Positions 53,070 to 62,448 are shown, numbered from the stretch's first letter. The stretch: 64,000 bases of DNA from Chryseobacterium taiwanense (GCF_000813825.1 NZ_JWTA01000005.1:124001-188000); one strand, 5' to 3'. Made by a program: numbers and translations. Notes: generated from the letters alone by a model not told the origin.

Positions 53070-53780
53070 TTATTTATATTTTTCAATGGTTTTGCTGAGG
53101 TAAGCTTTGTATTTTTCACTTACAGGAATTCTCTCATTGCCTATCATAATGGTGTTTTTTCCTACACTTTGCAAATGACGGAGTGAGATAATGTGCGAAT
53201 TGTGCACCCGGATAAAGTTCTCGGAATCTATTTTTTCGGAAATAGATTTCATGGTTTGATGGATGATCAGCTTTCGGGTTTCTGTGAAGATAATGATATA
53301 ATCTTTCAATGCGTTGATTCTTATGATTTCACTTAAATTCAGCTTTACATCTTCGTTATTGGAGCGTACAAAAATAAAAGAGTCGTTAAAGAGATTCTGA
53401 TTGCTTTTCTCCTGTAAAATCTTTGTGTTATTCTGAAGGTTATAGCTTTTATAAACCGCTTTCAAGAATCGCTCGAAAGAAAATGGTTTTAATAAATAAT
53501 CAATCACATCCATTTCGAAACCCATTACTGCACAATCGTCGTAAGCAGTTGTGATGATCACGTTAGGAAGTTTATTAAAGCTTTTTAAAAATTCTATTCC
53601 GGTAATATTAGGAAGATTAATGTCAAGAAAAATAAGGTCTACACTGTTGTTTTGTAAGACCTGAATGGTTTCCTGAATATCGTAGCAATTTTTTACCAGA
53701 TTCAGAAAAGGAATTCTCGAGATATATTCTTCAATAACGTTGTGTGCGAGTTCTTCGTCGTCTACAATAATGCAATTCAT
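53070..53780 (-). CDS. LytTR-family response regulator
   Basis: The 236-residue protein has a receiver domain with phosphorylation site Asp53 (FLDINLPNITG) and the conserved Lys of 'DYLLKPFSF', and a C-terminal LytTR DNA-binding domain (~140-236, 'NALKDYIIIFTETRKL', 'FIRVHNSHIISLRHL'). It partners with the kinase 2 bases upstream. LytTR proteins bind direct repeats of about 9 bp separated by 12-13 bp, which is the layout found at 56246-56296 in the divergent promoter region of this locus. Confidence 0.95.
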   Translation of the reverse strand: MNCIIVDDEELAHNVIEEYISRIPFLNLVKNCYDIQETIQVLQNNSVDLIFLDINLPNITGIEFLKSFNKLPNVIITTAYDDCAVMGFEMDVIDYLLKPFSFERFLKAVYKSYNLQNNTKILQEKSNQNLFNDSFIFVRSNNEDVKLNLSEIIRINALKDYIIIFTETRKLIIHQTMKSISEKIDSENFIRVHNSHIISLRHLQSVGKNTIMIGNERIPVSEKYKAYLSKTIEKYK

Positions 53781-53782
53781 AG

Positions 53783-54829
53783 TTAATTCAGTTGAAGTTG
53801 TAAGTTAATTTGATATTCTGATCCATTATCGTTGATATAAAGCTGATACTTTTCAGGATAGATCAGATCAAGTTTCATCTTAGTATTTTTTATTCCCAGT
53901 TTATTGCTGTTGAAGGTGTCGGGATTCTTTTTCTCGTAAAAATTTTTAATATTGAAATTCAATACATCACCTTCCATACGGACAAGCAAGTCTAAAGGTC
54001 CTTTTCTTATATCTGCATGTTTAAATGCATTTTCAACAAACGTTAAAAGAAGAAGAGGTTCTATTTCGTGAGTCGCAAAATTTCCTTCAAACATACAATG
54101 GATATTATTATATTTTTTAAAACGGATGGATTGTATTTCTATGTACTTTTTAATATTATTAATCTCATCATCCAGATTGTTTTTTTGCCTGTTTTCGGTA
54201 CTCAATACGTAACGCATGATATCGGATAAAATAAGGATTACCCTTGGTGTTTCTTTAGATTGTGCTATAGAGAGAGAATAAATACTGTTGAGGGCATTAA
54301 AAAAGAAGTGAGGATTAATCTGCTCACGAAGAATCTTCAGTTCGCTGGATTGTCTTTCGAATTCTAATTCTTTTATTTTCTTTCCGTTTTCCGTCCACTT
54401 ATCCACAAAGAAAAGGAGGGTACTGAAAACAATTGAGAAAAGCCCTATTTTGAAGAAAATGTCATGGAAATTAAGATCCTGATGAAACCTCATCATCTTT
54501 CCCGGTCTAGTAAAATTTCCCGGTGGAGGAAAATGAGGGGGCTTTTGCAACGGAGGGAAAAAAGCAATCATTAAACCCACATACACTACAACAAATGAAA
54601 TGGTGATGGCAAGTATCGTATTGGGTTTTTGTTTAATGATAAAAGGTAAGCATACGCTATAATTAAGGTAAAAAAGAATAAAGAATACCAGAAAGATTTT
54701 AACATTAATAAAAAAGAGGAAGTTCCCAAAAACAGCATAATCCATACACAGTTTGAAAAGTATGAGAATAATCCATATTACCCAGTGGTAAATGTATATG
54801 GTTCGGAAGGTTTTAAAAAATGCGGTCAT
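53783..54829 (-). CDS. LytS/YehU-type sensor histidine kinase
   Basis: The 348-residue membrane kinase has four N-terminal membrane segments (~10-160; one hydrophilic Pro-rich loop 'FPPPGNFTRPGKMM' lies between the third and fourth), then a His_kinase domain with 'EQINPHFFFNALNSIY' (phospho-His) and an HATPase domain with 'LLLLTFVENAFKHA' and 'GIKNTKMKLDL'. Phosphorylates the LytTR regulator, which lies 2 bases downstream. The ligand is unknown; the short periplasmic parts suggest sensing within the membrane or via a partner protein. Confidence 0.93.
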   Translation of the reverse strand: MTAFFKTFRTIYIYHWVIWIILILFKLCMDYAVFGNFLFFINVKIFLVFFILFYLNYSVCLPFIIKQKPNTILAITISFVVVYVGLMIAFFPPLQKPPHFPPPGNFTRPGKMMRFHQDLNFHDIFFKIGLFSIVFSTLLFFVDKWTENGKKIKELEFERQSSELKILREQINPHFFFNALNSIYSLSIAQSKETPRVILILSDIMRYVLSTENRQKNNLDDEINNIKKYIEIQSIRFKKYNNIHCMFEGNFATHEIEPLLLLTFVENAFKHADIRKGPLDLLVRMEGDVLNFNIKNFYEKKNPDTFNSNKLGIKNTKMKLDLIYPEKYQLYINDNGSEYQINLQLQLN

Positions 54830-54864
54830 AGGTGGTGTGTTTTTTTATGGTTTGTTAGCACAAA

Positions 54865-54891
54865 ATTCCTTCAATACCAAATTGAAGGAAT
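54865..54891 (-). terminator. Hairpin between DUF4907 gene and the kinase gene
   Basis: An 11-bp perfect stem ATTCCTTCAAT / ATTGAAGGAAT with a 5-base loop; on the minus strand it is followed by TTTTG only, so a partial terminator or attenuator. Confidence 0.55.
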
Positions 54892-54914
54892 CTATTGTTT
54901 TACAAAAAATAGAA

Positions 54915-55217
54915 TTAGTACGTAATTTTCATAGAGTCCAACTCTTGTAAAGAAACCCTCGGCAAAGAAAGTTTTCCTATTTTACTCACTACAAGATCGG
55001 CTGTTTTATGAGCCTCCGTACTATTTTTAAAAGGAAGTTGCTTATTGATAGCGGGAATATAGGGTTGGTTGATAAGAATTCTCTTCTGCTTTATGATCTG
55101 ATAACCATATCCTCCATCTTGCTGGGTAATTTTGATTTCAAAATCACCGGTTTTCTTCTTACAACCAACCATAAAAAATCCCAAAATAATAAGGAACTTT
55201 CCAAATCTTTTAATCAT
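54915..55217 (-). CDS. DUF4907-family lipoprotein
   Basis: About 100 residues: lipoprotein signal ending 'GFFMVGC', then 'GDFEIKITQQ', 'GYGYQIIKQKRILINQPYIP' and a helix 'STEAHKTADLVVSKI', ending in strand. This matches DUF4907, a small family found beside kelch proteins in Bacteroidota. Starts at 55223, 55220 or 55217 (three tandem ATGs) overlap the end of the kelch gene by up to 14 bases, so translation is coupled. Longer forms from further upstream ATGs lie inside the kelch gene and lack a signal. Confidence 0.75.
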   Translation of the reverse strand: MIKRFGKFLIILGFFMVGCKKKTGDFEIKITQQDGGYGYQIIKQKRILINQPYIPAINKQLPFKNSTEAHKTADLVVSKIGKLSLPRVSLQELDSMKITY

Positions 55218-56190
55218 CATCATTCTCACTTTCATTTGGATGGAATACCCAGATGTCATCAAAATAAGATGAACCACTGTTACCGGTAAGCACATACCCG
55301 TAATTTCCTATTGAAAATGAACAAGCACTTTCTCTGGCAGAACCTTCAAAACCTGTTCTTTCTGTCCAGTCATTCGTTGCAGGATTATATTCCCAGGTTG
55401 TATTAACAACTCCTCCGGTAGATCCTGTAGAAACATATCCTAAGCCTCCTGCTGCAAATGCTGCGGTAGAAGTACGGTTTTGAGAGTCGTCATCGTTGCT
55501 GGTGTCTACTTTTCTCGTCCATGTTTCAGAAGTAGGATCAAATGCCCAGAAATCAGAAACAAGGCTTCCGTTGTTTGTTCCAAACCCTACATACGCTGTA
55601 CTGTTGATTACAAAAACAGTTCCGTCTCTTCTTTTAGAGCCTCCTAAACTTGTGATAGCACTCCATGTTGAAGATGTTTCATCATATTTATAGAAATCTT
55701 TCAACTCGCTTCCGTCATATCCGGTTCCTACATATCCTTTATCATTGATTCCGAATGCTAAAGCTGCATATCTTTCTGTTCCCGGAAAATCTGCAATCTG
55801 GCTCCATGTATTGGTTGAAGGATTATATTTGTAAAAATCTTTCAATTTATTCAATCCATCATACCCTGTTCCTACGTATCCGTAAGAAGTAGTGGCAAAT
55901 CCAACAGCAGAGCTTCTTTTAGACCCTGGAAAATCGGCTTTTTGTGTCCACGCATTCAGAGAAGGATCGTAGCTCCACAAATCATTATAATAATATTCAC
56001 CATCATATCCTCCGGTTATATATCCTTTTCCGTTTACTACAAAAGCAGATGCATTAGAGCGAGGTTTACCATCAAGATCAGATACTCTTACCCAGTTCCC
56101 CATTAGTTCTTCGTCATCATCATTTTTACAGCTTGTTACTAAAAATGTTCCTACAATAGTAAGAGCGAAGATTGAAAGTTTACGATTCAT
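55210..56190 (-). CDS. Kelch-repeat lipoprotein
   Basis: The 326-residue protein has a lipoprotein signal (lipobox VTSC, Cys21), a short acidic spacer, then six kelch blades marked by 'GYITGGYDG', 'YGYVGTGYDG', 'KGYVGTGYDG', 'AYVGFGTNNG', 'LGYVSTGSTGG' and 'YGYVLTGNSG', each followed by a Y-P/W-x-x pattern; this makes one beta propeller. Presumably surface- or periplasm-facing, perhaps a ligand-binding sensor for the kinase two genes downstream. The DUF4907 gene starts within its end. Confidence 0.88.
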   Translation of the reverse strand: MNRKLSIFALTIVGTFLVTSCKNDDDEELMGNWVRVSDLDGKPRSNASAFVVNGKGYITGGYDGEYYYNDLWSYDPSLNAWTQKADFPGSKRSSAVGFATTSYGYVGTGYDGLNKLKDFYKYNPSTNTWSQIADFPGTERYAALAFGINDKGYVGTGYDGSELKDFYKYDETSSTWSAITSLGGSKRRDGTVFVINSTAYVGFGTNNGSLVSDFWAFDPTSETWTRKVDTSNDDDSQNRTSTAAFAAGGLGYVSTGSTGGVVNTTWEYNPATNDWTERTGFEGSARESACSFSIGNYGYVLTGNSGSSYFDDIWVFHPNESENDDD

Positions 56191-56237
56191 TATTCATTCT
56201 TTTTTGTGCAAAAAAATCTCATTCTGAAGTATTTTGA

Positions 56238-56300
56238 AAATTTTTTAGACGAACATGCATTTTTTGTAGGCGAACGGTTATTTTTTTTAGATGAATATTG
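56238..56300. promoter_or_regulatory. Three direct repeats at 21-bp period, candidate LytTR operator
   Basis: TAGACGAAC (56246), TAGGCGAAC (56267) and TAGATGAAT (56288) each follow a run of T and are exactly 21 bases apart. Unit length is 21 bases, so sites lie on one helix face. They lie in the divergent region between the kelch and DUF4270 genes, about 50 bases upstream of the kelch start. Confidence 0.6.
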
Positions 56301-56400
56301 CGTTGATTTTAAATAGATTAAATATCGATGTAGAATTTGCTATGGTCTACAACTCAATAGGAAAGGGAGAAAAAATTTTACCGCAATAGCCTGTTCATTA

Positions 56401-56408
56401 TATGTTTG
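56401..56408 (+). promoter_or_regulatory. -7 element of the DUF4270 operon
   Basis: TATGTTTG matches TAnnTTTG, 10 bases before the ATG at 56419; TTTA stands 20 bases upstream. Confidence 0.6.
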
Positions 56409-56418
56409 CAAAAAAAAA

Positions 56419-57762
56419 ATGTACAGATACCTTTTATTATGTATTTCAATGTTGTGTCTTTTTTCCTGTGAAGATGAGAGCAATACATATGAAGTAGGAA
56501 GCTCCTGGACGAGCGCCCAGTCCAAAATGGTAATGATAGACACTCTTACCATGAAAATGTCTACTATTATGATGGACTCGGTGGTTACTTCAGGAAAAAG
56601 TGTGATGATGATTGGAAATATAAAGGATCAAACATTTGGGAAAGTAACTTCTTCTTCTCTTTTTGAACTTACGCCTTCCAGCTATGGAATTACCTCTCCT
56701 TCTTCTGCTGTTTTTGACTCTATCGTTATGTATCTTACCAATACCAATTTTTATTACGGAGATACATTGAAAAGTTTTAAGCTGAATGCTTATCCTATGC
56801 AGGATAGAATAAAATTGAATAACGGATATCTTTATAATAAAAGTAATTTCAATTATTCTTCCACCTCAGTAGGAAGTGCAGAGTTTTATCCAAGACCGGG
56901 AACTGACAGTAGCTATGTAAAGATGCGTCTGGATCAGTCTTATGGGTTAAGTATATTTAATACATTGAAAAATAATGATGTAACCACTCAGGAAAATTTT
57001 CTTAATTTTTTCAAAGGTTTAGCATTAGTTCCTTCTTCTGATAATAATGCTATGATGCGTTTCGGGATGAATGGTTCTTATATGGTTCAGATTAATAAGA
57101 GTACCAAAGAAAAGGTGACAAATACTGTTAGGCTTTATTACCATACTACTTCGCAAAACGGAACGGAACTAGTAAAATACACATTGGATTTAGGACCAAG
57201 TTCAACTTATAGTTATAATAAAATAGGACATGATTTCTCAGGTTCAGAACTGGCAAATCTTACCCCTAAAAATCCAATTCCTTCTCAAAACTTAGGAAAT
57301 AAAACCTATCTCATGGCAGGAATTGGGGTCTATACTAAAGTAGAGGTTCCTTATTTAAAATCGTTGAAAAACTTATTTGAAAATTATAAGGTTATAGATG
57401 CCACGCTTTCACTAAGTCCGGTTGCCGGATATTATTCTACCAGTTTTTATAATCCTCCTGCATTGTATTATTATTGGGGTGATAAGCTCAACCATATTGT
57501 AGGAACCTATACACAAAGTGACGGATCCAGTGAGATTACGGCAAGTCTGTCAAATACCAGTGAATTTCAAAATGAGCATTCTTATGATTTCTCTTTTAAA
57601 ACCTATGTGAATACTATTTTATCAGAATCTGCAGATTCAAATTATAATACGTTGATCTATCCTTCTTCTTATACAGATGTTTTATCTGGGAAAGCGGTAT
57701 TGGGAGATCAAAAGAACAAAACAAATCCTGCCAAGCTGAAAGTTTATATGTTGGGATATTAA
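56419..57762 (+). CDS. DUF4270-family lipoprotein
   Basis: The 447-residue protein has a lipoprotein signal (lipobox LFSC), then the DUF4270 pattern 'YEVGSSWTSAQSKM' with early 'MIGNIKDQTFGKV', followed by many short beta strands and a final 'PAKLKVYMLGY'. DUF4270 proteins are large exported lipoproteins of Bacteroidota with unknown role. The barrel gene follows after 10 bases; the two form one operon divergent from the kelch operon. Confidence 0.82.
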   Translation: MYRYLLLCISMLCLFSCEDESNTYEVGSSWTSAQSKMVMIDTLTMKMSTIMMDSVVTSGKSVMMIGNIKDQTFGKVTSSSLFELTPSSYGITSPSSAVFDSIVMYLTNTNFYYGDTLKSFKLNAYPMQDRIKLNNGYLYNKSNFNYSSTSVGSAEFYPRPGTDSSYVKMRLDQSYGLSIFNTLKNNDVTTQENFLNFFKGLALVPSSDNNAMMRFGMNGSYMVQINKSTKEKVTNTVRLYYHTTSQNGTELVKYTLDLGPSSTYSYNKIGHDFSGSELANLTPKNPIPSQNLGNKTYLMAGIGVYTKVEVPYLKSLKNLFENYKVIDATLSLSPVAGYYSTSFYNPPALYYYWGDKLNHIVGTYTQSDGSSEITASLSNTSEFQNEHSYDFSFKTYVNTILSESADSNYNTLIYPSSYTDVLSGKAVLGDQKNKTNPAKLKVYMLGY

Positions 57763-57772
57763 TTAAGAATTT

Positions 57773-59008
57773 ATGAAGAAGAATAAAACAATACTTATTA
57801 CTATACTTTTTGCTTGCATAGGAGGACAGAAGCTTTCTGCTCAAAATGCTTCGCCATATTCATATTTTGGGATAGGAATGTTTAATAATGTTGATAATGC
57901 AAGAAATATAGCGTTGGGAAATACGGGAATAGCTCTTGATGCTCCGGATTATATCAACTCTAAAAATCCGGCTGCGATGACAAGTATTTCTACCAGAAAT
58001 GTCGTTTTTGATATTAGTGGGGTCATGAAATACAATACGATCACCAGTAATTTGGGAACTGATAAAAGACTGAGTTCCAACTTTACCAATTTCGGGGCGG
58101 CGTTACGAATTTCAAAAAATGCTTTTGTAGGGTTAAGTATGCAGCCGACAACCTCTTCAGATTATAAAATTTCGTCAACTATTCCTATCGAAGGAACGGC
58201 AAGTGAATATCCTATTACTTATGAAGGAAGCGGAGGAATTTCCAATTGGGGAGCCAGTTTTGGATATAAAGTAAATGATAACTGGAGTTTTGGAGGTAAA
58301 GTAAAAAATAATTTCGGAACCATTATCCGTAAAGAAACCATTACCACCACTTCAGAAGTAGAGATAAGCCGCGATATACGATACACTGGATTTAGTTATG
58401 GTCTGGGAACACAGTACAGAAAAGAATTTGAGAACAGTGGGCTTCTCTTGAATTTGGGTGCCGTAGTAAACTTCAAGAGTAAATTGGTGGCGAAAGGAGA
58501 AGTAGGCTATACTGAAAATAAAGATTATACCAATACGCTTACCACAAAACTATCATCAAAAGATTCTTCTCTGCCTTTCGAGTTTGGAGCCGGAATCAGT
58601 ATTCTGAAAAATGACAGATACCGTGCTACTTTTGACTTTATGCAAAGCCAGTGGGATCAGGTGAAGAACTCTGTAACTCCCGAAAAATATTACCGACAAA
58701 ATACTTATGGATTGGGTTTTGAGATTCTTCCTCAAAGAGGAAGAGCGCAATCATTATCAGATGCACTTATCTATCGTTTCGGGCTTAACTATGATACCGG
58801 ATATTACAAGGTAAATAATGCCAAGATCGATAAAATGGAAGCTACGGTAGGGCTCGGAGTTCCTTTCAATAAAATTATTCTGAATGTGAATTACGGATAT
58901 GGCATTCACGGCGTTCAAAAAAATATTCCAATTAGAGAAAATTATCACATGATTAATTTAAGTATCAACTTCCTGGATACTTGGTTTACGAAAAGATACC
59001 TGAATTAA
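57773..59008 (+). CDS. Outer-membrane barrel protein, FadL/OmpP1-like
   Basis: The 411-residue protein has a signal peptide ending LSAQ, then 'SPYSYFGIGMFNNVDNARNIALGNTGIAL' in brief ('YSYFGIGMF' and 'IALGNTGIAL' are the conserved parts), as in FadL/OmpP1-like and PorV/PorQ-like barrels, and about 14 amphipathic strands ending 'INLSINFLDTWF'. Possible role: channel or surface anchor partner of the DUF4270 lipoprotein. Function not assigned. Confidence 0.8.
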   Translation: MKKNKTILITILFACIGGQKLSAQNASPYSYFGIGMFNNVDNARNIALGNTGIALDAPDYINSKNPAAMTSISTRNVVFDISGVMKYNTITSNLGTDKRLSSNFTNFGAALRISKNAFVGLSMQPTTSSDYKISSTIPIEGTASEYPITYEGSGGISNWGASFGYKVNDNWSFGGKVKNNFGTIIRKETITTTSEVEISRDIRYTGFSYGLGTQYRKEFENSGLLLNLGAVVNFKSKLVAKGEVGYTENKDYTNTLTTKLSSKDSSLPFEFGAGISILKNDRYRATFDFMQSQWDQVKNSVTPEKYYRQNTYGLGFEILPQRGRAQSLSDALIYRFGLNYDTGYYKVNNAKIDKMEATVGLGVPFNKIILNVNYGYGIHGVQKNIPIRENYHMINLSINFLDTWFTKRYLN

Positions 59009-59111
59009 CATCAGAAAGAAAAGTACAATCGAATAGTGAGCGCAGTGTTTTTATCTTCATTCCTTCCTGTATCACAAGATTGTACTCAAGCAGGAGTGCT
59101 TTAAATAGAAG

Positions 59112-59138
59112 TCCCCATCATTTGATGGGGATTTTTTA
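59112..59138 (+). terminator. Terminator of the DUF4270/barrel operon
   Basis: Stem TCCCCATCA / TGATGGGGA followed by TTTTTT. Confidence 0.85.
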
Positions 59139-59142
59139 TCTA

Positions 59143-62100
59143 TTATTTTGTGGTTGCTTTTTCAGCTTCTGCCTTTTTAGCCGCTTCTTCCTCTAAAGAT
59201 TTCTGATAGTCATTGTAATCATCATCCGTTTCGCTGAGGTCTTCTTTCTGATATTTTCCTGTTTCCACTTTAAAGGTGTCTGAAGGTCCTGTAATTTTAA
59301 TCGGGATTCCAATAATTCCGAAAGGAGGAAGCCCTAAACGCATTCCGACATTGATATAGCCGTCCAGACTTACCTGTCCTTCAATTCTTGGGCGGAAACC
59401 TGCAATTTTAAATTTGGTTCTTTCTATGGTGAAAACGTTGTCTTTAATCGTTGTTTTGATGTTAACTTTACTCACTTTAGCATCATGTAATGCACCGGTT
59501 GAAGTTTTCTCAGCCACCGAGTTGAAGACTTTAAAACCATAAAACTGAATATCTTCCAACGTTAAAATACCTTCTCCTTTTATAGTCTTTAATCTTGGAA
59601 AGAAATCGGCTCCCAGATCGCCTTCCAGATGATAATCCAGAGAAACTTTTCCGTGTGCTTTTTCTGCGGCAGAAACCATTTCTCGGAATAACGTAATTTC
59701 CTTATAGGCTCTTTGGATATCAAAGTTTTTTGCTTTCGTATTAATGCTGAATTTCGCTTTTTTAGCATTAATCGGGAGATAAGTTCCGCTTGCATTAAAG
59801 GTAGAACCAATCATCCCAAATTCGGTTTCATTAAGCGCTAAATTCCCGTTTTTTAAAGCAAGATTCCCTTTGAAGTTATTAAGTTTAATATCCTTAAATA
59901 ATATTTCATTGGCATTCCCATTGATGGTAACATTCAGGTTTTTTGGAAGTAAAATAACACCATCTTCCGCAGAAGTGGAATTAGAAGATACTCCCGAATT
60001 ATAAGCCATAAAGTCATCAATATTGACCTTTTTTGAAGTGAAATTGATGCTTCCACTCAGGTTTTGATCTTTTAGAATATAATTGATGTAGTTAGACACG
60101 CTTCCGTTAAAAACAAATACATTCTTTTTGTATCGTGCTTTTACATCTTCAAATGTCAATTGACTTCCGTTCAGTTTAAACAAACCTTCTTTTATTACAA
60201 AGTTGCTTGGGAAAAATTTAGAATGAATCGTGATATTTTCAATTTTCACAAAACCTCTGTTCTGAATATTGTCCAAAGCAGCTCCGTTTTGCCCCTTCAG
60301 TCCAACATCAGTGGAAATAACGCCATTTACATCTAAACCTTCAATAGGGAAGAGTTTGTAGATGTCACCTAGATTAAGCTGTCCTTTGGAGTGCAGCCTA
60401 TAGTTGAGGTTATTTAGGTTTTTTAAATTAGCCTTTACGGTAAAAGGTTTTCCTGCCAATGTAAACGAAATGGGAAGAACACTGATATCTAAATCGCTAA
60501 AAGAACCTCTTCCGCTTTTTATATGAGTTTCTACATTGATGTTTTCTAAAGGAAGCTCAGGATACTCATCGAATCTTATAAAACCGTTTTTTAAAGATAA
60601 AGTACTATTACTTACAGGAACTTTTTTACGTTTAGGTTCATATGTTCCAACCGCTTTAGATTTTACAAAAAGATCACCACGAAGATCAATACCTTTTACC
60701 GGATAGATTTTATAAATATCCTGAAGATGAATTTTTGCGGTAAAATCTGCATCAATAGGGTAGTTGTTTAAATTTTTTACTTCAATTTTTCCTTGGGCGT
60801 AATTGTCCATTGCTTTCGCATCGATATGATGAACTAAAACTGCGGTATTTTTAAAATTACCATCCGTATTGTGGGCAGTCATATCCAAATTAATATGATC
60901 CAAAGCTGCAGGCATTTCCCTCATTTTGAAATAGCCGTCTTTCAGATCAGCTTTTAGATCAAATAAAGGGACTTTCTTTAATGTTTTTTTAGCATCAATA
61001 GACACAAAACCTTTCCAGTTTCCATTAAGTTTAAGATTTCCTCTTGCATCTATTTTTTTATATCCCGTCGCATTTTTTAAGGCTTCAAGGTTAATATTTG
61101 AATCAATTGTCCCCTCAGAAAACATTTGAGAACCGTTCTCAAAAACAAAATGTGTTCTTGTATAACCATTTAATAGGCTAAAATCGAGTTCATTTACCTT
61201 TACTTTCAGTCGGTTAGGATCTAAAGCCGGAATATCAACAACAGATGTTAACCTTAAATTATTAATAGGGGACGAAGATTTCTGATAATTGAAAGAACCA
61301 TTATTAATATTCGTTTCGATATGGATATCCGGATTTTGTTTCTTAGAAGCATTTAAAATCCCTTTCATGGTGAACAAAATGTCGGTTTTACCCTTCATTT
61401 CAACCAGTTTTGCATAGTCTTGATACGCTTCCGGAACAATGGCCGGAATAGTTTTTAAGTCAGCATTTTTAGTCGTGATCTTTAGATCATAAATCTGCTG
61501 TTCGTTCGGCATTTTTAAGCTTCCCTGAAGATTGAACGGATATCCTCCTAAAATCAAAGGATTGTCTGTAAAATAAAATCCTAACTGATCGATATTAATT
61601 TTTGTATTGATTTTTCCTTTTAGAGGTAGATTTTTTACCCAAGTATCTTTGTCTAATCTGAAAAGAGTATTTTTAACTTCCGTTTCAGCATTTAAACTCA
61701 AAATATCGTTGGTCAGGTCAATTAATCCATCATATTCTAAATTATCTAATTTTAAATGGGTTTTACTGAGCTGATCATCATAAATAAAATTAGAATTAGA
61801 AATTTTGAAATTCTTTAAAGCTAAAGCCAGATTGGAGTCGTTTTTATCTTTGGCATTTTCTTCTGATACCAAAATATCAAAATTGTTTCTTCCTAAACTG
61901 TCGATCTTCATTCGGATATTCGCATTTTCAATATAAAGTGTATTGAAAATAATCTTGTCGTCAAAAAGACTGGTGATATCTACTCCTAAACCAATTTCTT
62001 TGGCATCAATCAAATTTTCTGCCTGAAAAGGACTGTTTCCTTTTACTGAAGAATTGGTAAGTGTAACGGTAAGATTAGGAAAATGGGTAAAGAACGAAAT

Positions 62101-62286
62101 ATCTAAATCCTGAAAATCTACTTTTGTTTTTACATAGCTTTTAGAAACTTCTTTGATACCACTATTTATCGTATCCTTGAAAAAATAGGGAGAAACATAG
62201 AGAATTAGAGCAATGCTGCCTATACTTATTCCCGAAATTTTTAGAATTTTGGATAAACTGGAAACTTTTGTTTTTTCCTTCTTCAT
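59143..62286 (-). CDS. AsmA-like protein (lipid-transport bridge family)
   Basis: A 1047-residue protein anchored in the inner membrane by one N-terminal helix (~17-38). The rest is a long periplasmic rod of repeating short beta strands, with AsmA N-terminal motifs ('VKTKVDFQDLDISFFTHFPNL' in part) and the AsmA C-terminal domain (~700-1000, 'VKINIKTTI'-like strands, 'GYINVGMRLGLPPFGIIG'). Ends in a charged Lys/Glu/Ala tail. Proteins of this kind are thought to carry phospholipids between membranes. Monocistronic. Confidence 0.88.
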   Translation of the reverse strand: MKKEKTKVSSLSKILKISGISIGSIALILYVSPYFFKDTINSGIKEVSKSYVKTKVDFQDLDISFFTHFPNLTVTLTNSSVKGNSPFQAENLIDAKEIGLGVDITSLFDDKIIFNTLYIENANIRMKIDSLGRNNFDILVSEENAKDKNDSNLALALKNFKISNSNFIYDDQLSKTHLKLDNLEYDGLIDLTNDILSLNAETEVKNTLFRLDKDTWVKNLPLKGKINTKINIDQLGFYFTDNPLILGGYPFNLQGSLKMPNEQQIYDLKITTKNADLKTIPAIVPEAYQDYAKLVEMKGKTDILFTMKGILNASKKQNPDIHIETNINNGSFNYQKSSSPINNLRLTSVVDIPALDPNRLKVKVNELDFSLLNGYTRTHFVFENGSQMFSEGTIDSNINLEALKNATGYKKIDARGNLKLNGNWKGFVSIDAKKTLKKVPLFDLKADLKDGYFKMREMPAALDHINLDMTAHNTDGNFKNTAVLVHHIDAKAMDNYAQGKIEVKNLNNYPIDADFTAKIHLQDIYKIYPVKGIDLRGDLFVKSKAVGTYEPKRKKVPVSNSTLSLKNGFIRFDEYPELPLENINVETHIKSGRGSFSDLDISVLPISFTLAGKPFTVKANLKNLNNLNYRLHSKGQLNLGDIYKLFPIEGLDVNGVISTDVGLKGQNGAALDNIQNRGFVKIENITIHSKFFPSNFVIKEGLFKLNGSQLTFEDVKARYKKNVFVFNGSVSNYINYILKDQNLSGSINFTSKKVNIDDFMAYNSGVSSNSTSAEDGVILLPKNLNVTINGNANEILFKDIKLNNFKGNLALKNGNLALNETEFGMIGSTFNASGTYLPINAKKAKFSINTKAKNFDIQRAYKEITLFREMVSAAEKAHGKVSLDYHLEGDLGADFFPRLKTIKGEGILTLEDIQFYGFKVFNSVAEKTSTGALHDAKVSKVNIKTTIKDNVFTIERTKFKIAGFRPRIEGQVSLDGYINVGMRLGLPPFGIIGIPIKITGPSDTFKVETGKYQKEDLSETDDDYNDYQKSLEEEAAKKAEAEKATTK

Positions 62287-62394
62287 GATGGTGCTTTATA
62301 TCAATATACAAAGTAACTGATTAAGACGAGGAAAATAAAATTTTTTCGACTAAGATCAATCATTTATAGATAAAATTATCAATTTTTAAGAAAT

Positions 62395-62423
62395 AAAAAA
62401 ACGCTTCGGAATCTTCGAAGCGT
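62395..62423 (-). terminator. Terminator of the GH92 gene
   Basis: Stem ACGCTTCG / CGAAGCGT with a 7-base loop; followed by TTTTTT on the minus strand. Confidence 0.85.
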
Positions 62424-62448
62424 GTTTTATTATTTATCTACAAAATAA

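Noticed and set aside
59589..59810. Extra minus-strand frame inside the AsmA-like gene
   Set aside because: Out of frame with the long gene and without any start signal.
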